Positions 6,314 through 10,084 of a stretch of DNA of 10,084 bases are shown here, in pieces; the stretch's first letter is position 1, and every line of letters starts with the position of its first letter. The position numbers and the translations under genes were made by a program. The stretch lies in assembly GCA_003139975.1 (NCBI GenBank), contig PLHN01000090.1, positions 2,868 through 12,951 of the forward strand, in the 5' to 3' direction. This DNA is from Acidobacteriaceae bacterium (GTDB lineage Bacteria; Acidobacteriota; Terriglobia; Terriglobales; Acidobacteriaceae). The notes beneath the pieces were generated by a model, which had not been told where the DNA came from, did not search any database, and worked only from the letters and a program-made list of their open reading frames with translations.

Positions 6314-6508
6314 ATGGCAAGCAAAGACCAGTTCGGGTTTCCGATCAACCAAGGCGACATCAAGTTAAATCCCATAGCGCGCCTCTGGTTCGACACCTAC
6401 TACGATCCCAGCATGTCCCCAGCGGAGAACGCGAACCAGGCCGAAGCCGCCGTGAGCAACGGTTGGCAACCAATCTCCTGGCCCAAGGATATAGCCGACA
6501 GCGCCTAA
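6314..6508 (+). CDS. Small hypothetical protein
   Basis: 64 residues from the ATG at 6314, with a weak AAGGCGGC ribosome site just upstream. I do not recognise the family. The sequence has an F-G-F-P start, a DIKLNPIARLWFDTYYDP stretch and a Trp-containing C-terminus (GWQPISWPKDIA), with no membrane segment or signal. Codon use here is like that of coding DNA. A longer form from TTG 6134 (124 residues) is possible, but its ribosome site would be too close. It stands alone between an inverted repeat and a tandem repeat, and may be a lineage-specific or acquired gene. Confidence 0.4.
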   Translation: MASKDQFGFPINQGDIKLNPIARLWFDTYYDPSMSPAENANQAEAAVSNGWQPISWPKDIADSA

Positions 6509-6631
6509 GAAATAAAGGCAAACCTGATACCGATTCCCGTCGATCTCGCCAAAGCAGCCGCCATTCTCCAACAAAGACCATCATCAAATCTGTAGAGGCA
6601 AAGCATCGCGACGGTGGTCTAATTTTTCTGA

Positions 6632-6710
6632 GAACTAAGAGCCGCGAACTGAGAACTGAGAACTGACGACTGACGACTGACGACTGACCACTGACCACTG
6701 CCCACTGCCC
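6632..6710. repeat. Heptanucleotide tandem repeat, about 11 drifting units
   Basis: From 6646 to 6708 nine 7-bp units run without a break: GAACTGA three times, CGACTGA three times, CCACTGA once and CCACTGC twice. Two degenerate units (GAACTAA at 6632 and its neighbour) lie in phase just upstream. The core ACTGA is kept while the first two bases change in blocks. It lies right before the nuoA promoter. Such 7-bp intergenic repeats are known in several bacterial lineages; this looks like slipped-strand expansion. Confidence 0.8.
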
Positions 6711-6726
6711 TCGGTGTCCCCCGTCC

Positions 6727-6755
6727 TTGAAGCCCGCCCCATTCAGCGGTACTAT
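6727..6755 (+). promoter_or_regulatory. Sigma70-like promoter of the nuo operon
   Basis: TTGAAG (6727-6732) and TACTAT (6750-6755) are spaced by 17 bases. The start point would be near 6762, giving a short leader of about 30 nt to nuoA. It lies just after the heptamer repeat. Confidence 0.45.
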
Positions 6756-6791
6756 TCGAGTTTGCGTGTGTAAACATTCATACGAGGACTC

Positions 6792-7148
6792 ATGCCGCAA
6801 AATTACGTTCCCGCTTTCCTCTTTATCGCTGTCGTCGGAATCCTGATCCCGCTCACTCTGGTTGTGGTCCGCGTGATTCGCACGCAAAGCCCCAACAAGA
6901 TCAAGCTCATGCCTTACGAGTGCGGCATCGATCCCTTCGCCAGCGCCCGCGGACGCTACACCGTCCGCTTCTACATCATCGCCATCCTGTTCGTGGTCTT
7001 CGACGTGGAAACCATCTTCCTGTTTCCCTGGGCCGTGAAGTTCAAGGCGCTCGGCCTCTACGGACTGATCGAAATGCTCGTCTTCCTCGGAATCCTGATC
7101 GTCGGCTACATCTGGATTTGGAAGAAGGGCGCTCTCGAATGGGTGTAG
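6792..7148 (+). CDS. nuoA: NADH-quinone oxidoreductase subunit A
   Basis: 118 residues, the usual length. It is a small membrane subunit of Complex I (NDH-1) at the junction of the peripheral and membrane arms, next to the quinone site. Three membrane helices are visible (about 7-29, 60-82 and 88-110). Between helices 1 and 2 is the conserved loop with MPYECGIDP, which carries the Cys near the quinone channel, and the second helix has the FDVETIFLFPWA signature. GAGGA lies a few bases before the ATG. It is the first gene of the operon, and a small PH-like gene, not nuoB, follows after one base. Confidence 0.96.
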   Translation: MPQNYVPAFLFIAVVGILIPLTLVVVRVIRTQSPNKIKLMPYECGIDPFASARGRYTVRFYIIAILFVVFDVETIFLFPWAVKFKALGLYGLIEMLVFLGILIVGYIWIWKKGALEWV

Positions 7149-7149
7149 C

Positions 7150-7476
7150 TTGAATCCCGCCAATCCAGTTCCCGGAGCTACCGAGGAAACTTTCACCGCA
7201 AGTCGCTGGACGAAAGGGAATCTCTGGTTCCCGACCCGAATCGTCGTCAGTCCACTGCGTGTCAGCCGCGTAAAGCGGCGTTTGTTTGGCAGCAGCGAGG
7301 AGAGTATCTCGATTTCGCAAGTCGCTTCGGTGAAGATTTCGACGGGAATCGTGTGGTCCGATATTCTGATTGAGTCAACCGGAGGTACTTACCCGATCGC
7401 CAGTCACGGACATCGCAAGGCCGACGCGCAGCGCATACGCGATCTTGTGGAAGGCTTTCAAGCGGCGCGGCGCTGA
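7150..7476 (+). CDS. Small PH-domain-like protein in the nuo operon
   Basis: 108 residues from a TTG that begins one base after the nuoA stop; no ATG is available and the ribosome site (GGGTG) is weak. The sequence has no signal peptide or membrane helix. Its core (about 30-105: a VVSPLRVSRVK strand pattern, SISISQVASVKISTGIVWSDILIES, then a C-terminal helix RKADAQRIRDLVEGF) resembles bacterial PH-like domains (Pfam bPH_2 or the YokE-like type), which have a beta barrel capped by a helix. I recognise the fold pattern only, not a function. It takes the place where nuoB is normally found. Co-transcription with Complex I genes suggests a link to assembly or membrane attachment, but that is inference. 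Confidence 0.65.
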   Translation: MNPANPVPGATEETFTASRWTKGNLWFPTRIVVSPLRVSRVKRRLFGSSEESISISQVASVKISTGIVWSDILIESTGGTYPIASHGHRKADAQRIRDLVEGFQAARR

Positions 7477-7606
7477 TTCAAGGGTTTTCAGCCTGAAAGC
7501 GTCGCGACTCAGCGCGCTTGTGATGCCCGTCATTGACGGTGACGCGGCCAGATGTTAGAAGAGATGGTTTCCTGTAGAGAAAGCGGCTCTGTCCGAAAGA
7601 CCAAGC
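7477..7606. other. Gap between the PH-like gene and nuoC
   Basis: This 130-base gap is unusually long within an otherwise tightly packed operon. It holds a short hairpin (TTTCAG-C-CTGAAA, 7486-7498) and a perfect 13-bp palindrome, CCGTCATTGACGG (7527-7539). No NuoB remnant (CxxC or cluster-binding motif) is seen in any frame. Confidence 0.4.
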
Positions 7607-8368
7607 ATGGCCGAGGAAGTCAAAACGCCAACTCCACCGCCGCCGGAAGGTGAGAAGAAACCGACGGCGGACAAAGCCGTTCCGGCTGCGCCTTCCTCCG
7701 CCGCTGCGCCAACCACACCTGCTCCCAAGCCGGAAGCCCCCGCGAAGCCCGCCGCGCCAGCAACAGCGGCATCCGCGAAGCCTGCTGCAGCCGCGTCTGC
7801 CAAGCCAGTGACTCCTGCCGCAACGGCGCCAGCCAAGCCCGCCGCGCCTGCGAAGCCCGCTGGTCCAGTTCCAACGCCCTGGTCCTCGCCGATGGTTGAG
7901 AAGTACAAGTGCCAGTATGGTTCGGGCCTCGACGCGCAAACCTACCTCGGCCAGAACTACTTCACCGTAGACCGTTCCCTGATCCCCGACTTCCTGCGCC
8001 TGCTGCGCGACGAGGAGCAGTTCGACTACTGCGTCGACCTCACGGCCGCACACTATCCCAAACGCGAGAAGCAGTTCGACGTCTTCTGGATCCTCTATTC
8101 CTTCGCTCGCAACGAACGCATACGTGTGAAAACGCAGATTGCCGACGGCGAGTCGCTCCCCTCGAGCTTTTCGATCTGGCCCACGACCGACTGGCTGGAG
8201 CGCGAAGCCTATGACATGTTCGGCATCAAGTTCGACGGCCACCCCGGCCTGAAGCGCATACTGCTCCCCGACGGCTGGAAAGGCCACCCGCTGCGCAAGG
8301 ACTACGACATCCTCCGGCAAGACAAAGAGTGGGTGCAGATCAACCTCGGAATCGAGAGCGGACAATGA
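7607..8368 (+). CDS. nuoC: NADH-quinone oxidoreductase subunit C with Ala/Pro/Lys-rich N-terminal extension
   Basis: 253 residues. The conserved part (about 96-253) is the 30-kDa subunit of the peripheral arm of Complex I. The family signature lies at 191-233 ([16 protein letters not shown], then [23 protein letters not shown]). The first 95 residues are low complexity with many AKPAAP-like units and no membrane helix or cofactor motif; they are presumably disordered. A start at the ATG at 7892 would give a conventional core without the extension. The extension is kept open with regular codon use, so the longer form is preferred, though its ribosome site is weak. The stop overlaps the nuoD start (ATGA), implying translational coupling. 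Confidence 0.93.
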   Translation: MAEEVKTPTPPPPEGEKKPTADKAVPAAPSSAAAPTTPAPKPEAPAKPAAPATAASAKPAAAASAKPVTPAATAPAKPAAPAKPAGPVPTPWSSPMVEKYKCQYGSGLDAQTYLGQNYFTVDRSLIPDFLRLLRDEEQFDYCVDLTAAHYPKREKQFDVFWILYSFARNERIRVKTQIADGESLPSSFSIWPTTDWLEREAYDMFGIKFDGHPGLKRILLPDGWKGHPLRKDYDILRQDKEWVQINLGIESGQ

Positions 8369-9570
8369 TCGACCAGAAGACGCCCGACCGAAAGACGTCC
8401 GACGACCACGCGCTCCCGAACGCCGTCCCGAGCCTGACTTCGAATCTCGACCTCGAGGCTCCCGACAAGCCCTACCTCGATTCGAACGAGATCATCCTCA
8501 ACATGGGTCCGCAGCATCCGGCCACGCACGGCGTGCTGCGCGTCATCCTCAAGCTCGACGGCGAAAAAGTTATGGGCACCGAGTGCGTGATCGGCTACCT
8601 GCATCGCGGGGTCGAGAAGATTGCCGAAAACCGCACCTACACGATGTTCAATCCCTACGTCGACCGCATGGACTACTGCGCCGCCGTGTCGAATGGGCTC
8701 GGCTACTGCGAGGCGGTCGAGAGGTTGATGAATGTCGAAGCCCCGCCGCGCGCGCAATATATCCGTGTGATTCTGACGGAGTTGCAGCGCCTTGCCAGTC
8801 ATCAGCTGTGGCTGGGCACGCACGCGCTCGATATCGGCGCCATGACGCCGCTATTTTATACGTTCCGCGACCGGGAAGAGATTCTCAAGATTTTCGAAAA
8901 ATACTGCGGCGCGCGCCTGACCACGCATGCCTTCCGCATCGGCGGCTGCCAGTACGAGATTTATCCGGGCTTCGAAAAAGACGTCAAGAATTTCCTGGCC
9001 TTCGCCCCGCCGAAGATCGACGAGTACGAAACTCTGCTCACCAGCAACCGCATCTGGTTGGAGCGCACAAAAAATGTCGGCGTAATTTCTGCCAAAGACG
9101 CCATCGCGCTCGGCGTGACCGGCCCCGTCCTGCGCGCCAGCGGCGTGAAGTGGGACATTCGCAAAGCGGTGCCCTACGCGAACTATTCTAAGTTCGATTT
9201 CGAAATTCCGGTCGGCACCAACGGCGACACCTACGACCGGTACCTGGTGCGCATGGCCGAAATGCGCCAGTCGCTTCGCATCATCGAGCAAGCGGTCAAC
9301 GGCATCCCCGAAGGCCCGATCATGGCCAAGGTTCCCAAGTTGATCAAGCCGCCCGTCGGCGAAATCTATCACTCCATCGAAGCGCCCAAGGGCGAACTCG
9401 GGTACTTCATCGTCAGCGACGGCTCGACCCAGCCTTACCGTTTGCGCGTGCGTCCGCCATCGTTCGTCAATCTGCAGGCGCTCGATCTCATGGTGCGCGG
9501 CGCGCTCGTGGCCGACGTAGTTGCCGTGATCGGCACGTTTGACATCGTGCTCGGCGAGGTGGACCGCTGA
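8365..9570 (+). CDS. nuoD: NADH-quinone oxidoreductase subunit D
   Basis: 401 residues. This is the 49-kDa subunit, related to NiFe hydrogenase large subunits, that together with NuoB forms the quinone-reduction site. [12 protein letters not shown] (48-59) contains the quinone-site His; ENRTY (88-92) provides the conserved Tyr; the C-terminus [10 protein letters not shown] is the family ending. The ATG at 8365 overlaps the nuoC stop by four bases. An in-frame GTG-type start at 8329 lies inside nuoC and is not favoured. The first 40 residues before the conserved core are Asp/Lys-rich and variable. The stop overlaps the start of nuoH by one base (TGATG), consistent with one polycistronic message. 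Confidence 0.97.
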   Translation: MIDQKTPDRKTSDDHALPNAVPSLTSNLDLEAPDKPYLDSNEIILNMGPQHPATHGVLRVILKLDGEKVMGTECVIGYLHRGVEKIAENRTYTMFNPYVDRMDYCAAVSNGLGYCEAVERLMNVEAPPRAQYIRVILTELQRLASHQLWLGTHALDIGAMTPLFYTFRDREEILKIFEKYCGARLTTHAFRIGGCQYEIYPGFEKDVKNFLAFAPPKIDEYETLLTSNRIWLERTKNVGVISAKDAIALGVTGPVLRASGVKWDIRKAVPYANYSKFDFEIPVGTNGDTYDRYLVRMAEMRQSLRIIEQAVNGIPEGPIMAKVPKLIKPPVGEIYHSIEAPKGELGYFIVSDGSTQPYRLRVRPPSFVNLQALDLMVRGALVADVVAVIGTFDIVLGEVDR

Positions 9571-10084
9571 TGCTACACGAATTCATGTCCTACCTCGGCA
9601 GCAACCTGCCGCCCGGCAACGCGGGCAACCAACTCTGGGCCCTGATTTACGTGTTCGTCATTTTTGCCGGCGTCGCGGTGATCGTCCTGTGCATGAACTG
9701 GATCGAGCGCAAGGCGCTCGCCCATTTCCAGATTCGCCTTGGTCCCATGCGCGTAGGCCCGCATGGCCTTATGCAGCCCTTTGCCGACGCGCTCAAGCTG
9801 ATGCTGAAAGAAGACATCATTCCCGACGAAGCCGATGCCGTGGTCTTCTGGGTTGCGCCGGTCATCGGATTGCTTGCGGCATTCACGGTTTACATCGTGA
9901 TCCCATTCGGCCCGTCGCAGGCCGTCACCGACATGAACATCGGCATCCTGTTCATGCTCGGCGTGTCCTCGCTCGGCGTCCTCGGCATCGTCACCGCAGG
10001 TTGGGCTTCGAACTCGCACTATCCGCTGATCGGCGCACTGCGGTCGAGCGCGCAGATGGTGTCTTATGAAGTCGCCATGGGACT
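9570..10084 (+). CDS. nuoH: NADH-quinone oxidoreductase subunit H (5' part)
   Basis: The frame runs from the ATG at 9570 to the window end without a stop, giving 171 residues of about 330-350 expected. It is the membrane-arm subunit that forms much of the quinone chamber. Visible: a first membrane helix (about 24-42), the loop ERKALAHFQIRLGPMRVGPHG (46-66), ADALKLMLKED, further membrane helices, and GALRSSAQMVSYEVAMG at the cut end, all NuoH hallmarks. It directly follows nuoD by a TGATG overlap; nuoE, nuoF and nuoG do not lie between, as in 11-subunit-type operons. Confidence 0.95.
   Translation, partial: MLHEFMSYLGSNLPPGNAGNQLWALIYVFVIFAGVAVIVLCMNWIERKALAHFQIRLGPMRVGPHGLMQPFADALKLMLKEDIIPDEADAVVFWVAPVIGLLAAFTVYIVIPFGPSQAVTDMNIGILFMLGVSSLGVLGIVTAGWASNSHYPLIGALRSSAQMVSYEVAMG

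Noticed and set aside
6632..6710. CRISPR array
   Set aside because: The units are only 7 bp long with no spacers, so this is a simple tandem repeat.
6360..7196. 278-residue minus-strand open frame
   Set aside because: It spans the heptamer repeat and the whole of nuoA in antisense.
7478..8365. 295-residue open frame on the minus strand
   Set aside because: It is the shadow of nuoC; the Gly/Arg/Trp-rich part mirrors the Ala/Pro/Lys extension.

Overview
The window looks like a piece of a GC-rich bacterial chromosome, most likely from an acidobacterium (Terriglobia/Koribacter-like). This assignment is an inference. It rests on the overall look of the proteins, the split-looking Complex I operon, a Tat-exported molybdoenzyme followed by small cytochromes c, a secreted protein of a kind I associate with that phylum, and intergenic heptamer repeats. 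No rRNA, tRNA, CRISPR array, transposase or phage gene is visible.

Layout: (1) 1-516 is the 3' part of an M28-family zinc enzyme resembling glutaminyl cyclase. (2) 517-882 is a regulatory intergenic region with a sigma70-like promoter, an 8-bp inverted-repeat operator candidate lying on its -10, and a long leader with a strong hairpin. (3) 883-3014 encodes a sulfite oxidase-family molybdoenzyme followed by two paralogous monohaem cytochromes c, plausibly an electron-transfer chain in the periplasm. (4) 3015-3240 is a convergent spacer carrying palindromic and 7-bp repeats. (5) lysS (lysyl-tRNA synthetase) lies on the minus strand at 3241-4797. (6) A minus-strand gene for a secreted protein with two similar halves (5015-5794) has an intrinsic terminator downstream, and a promoter and a structured leader upstream. 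(7) 5931-6791 is mostly non-coding, with a nested GC-rich inverted repeat, one small hypothetical gene, a heptanucleotide tandem repeat and a good promoter. (8) 6792 to the end is a Complex I (NDH-1) operon in the order nuoA, small PH-like gene, nuoC, nuoD, nuoH (cut by the window end).

The most notable points are these. The Complex I operon has no nuoB between nuoA and nuoC, a small PH-domain-like protein sits in that place, and nuoE/F/G are not between nuoD and nuoH. The 5' leader of the secreted-protein gene can form a long hairpin that begins about ten bases after the predicted transcription start. The sulfite oxidase gene has a promoter/operator plus a leader of about 175 nt that could hold an RNA regulatory element. 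NuoC carries an Ala/Pro/Lys-rich N-terminal extension of about 90 residues. No wholly new multi-gene system is evident; the candidates for novelty are mainly regulatory RNA/DNA elements and the operon arrangement.
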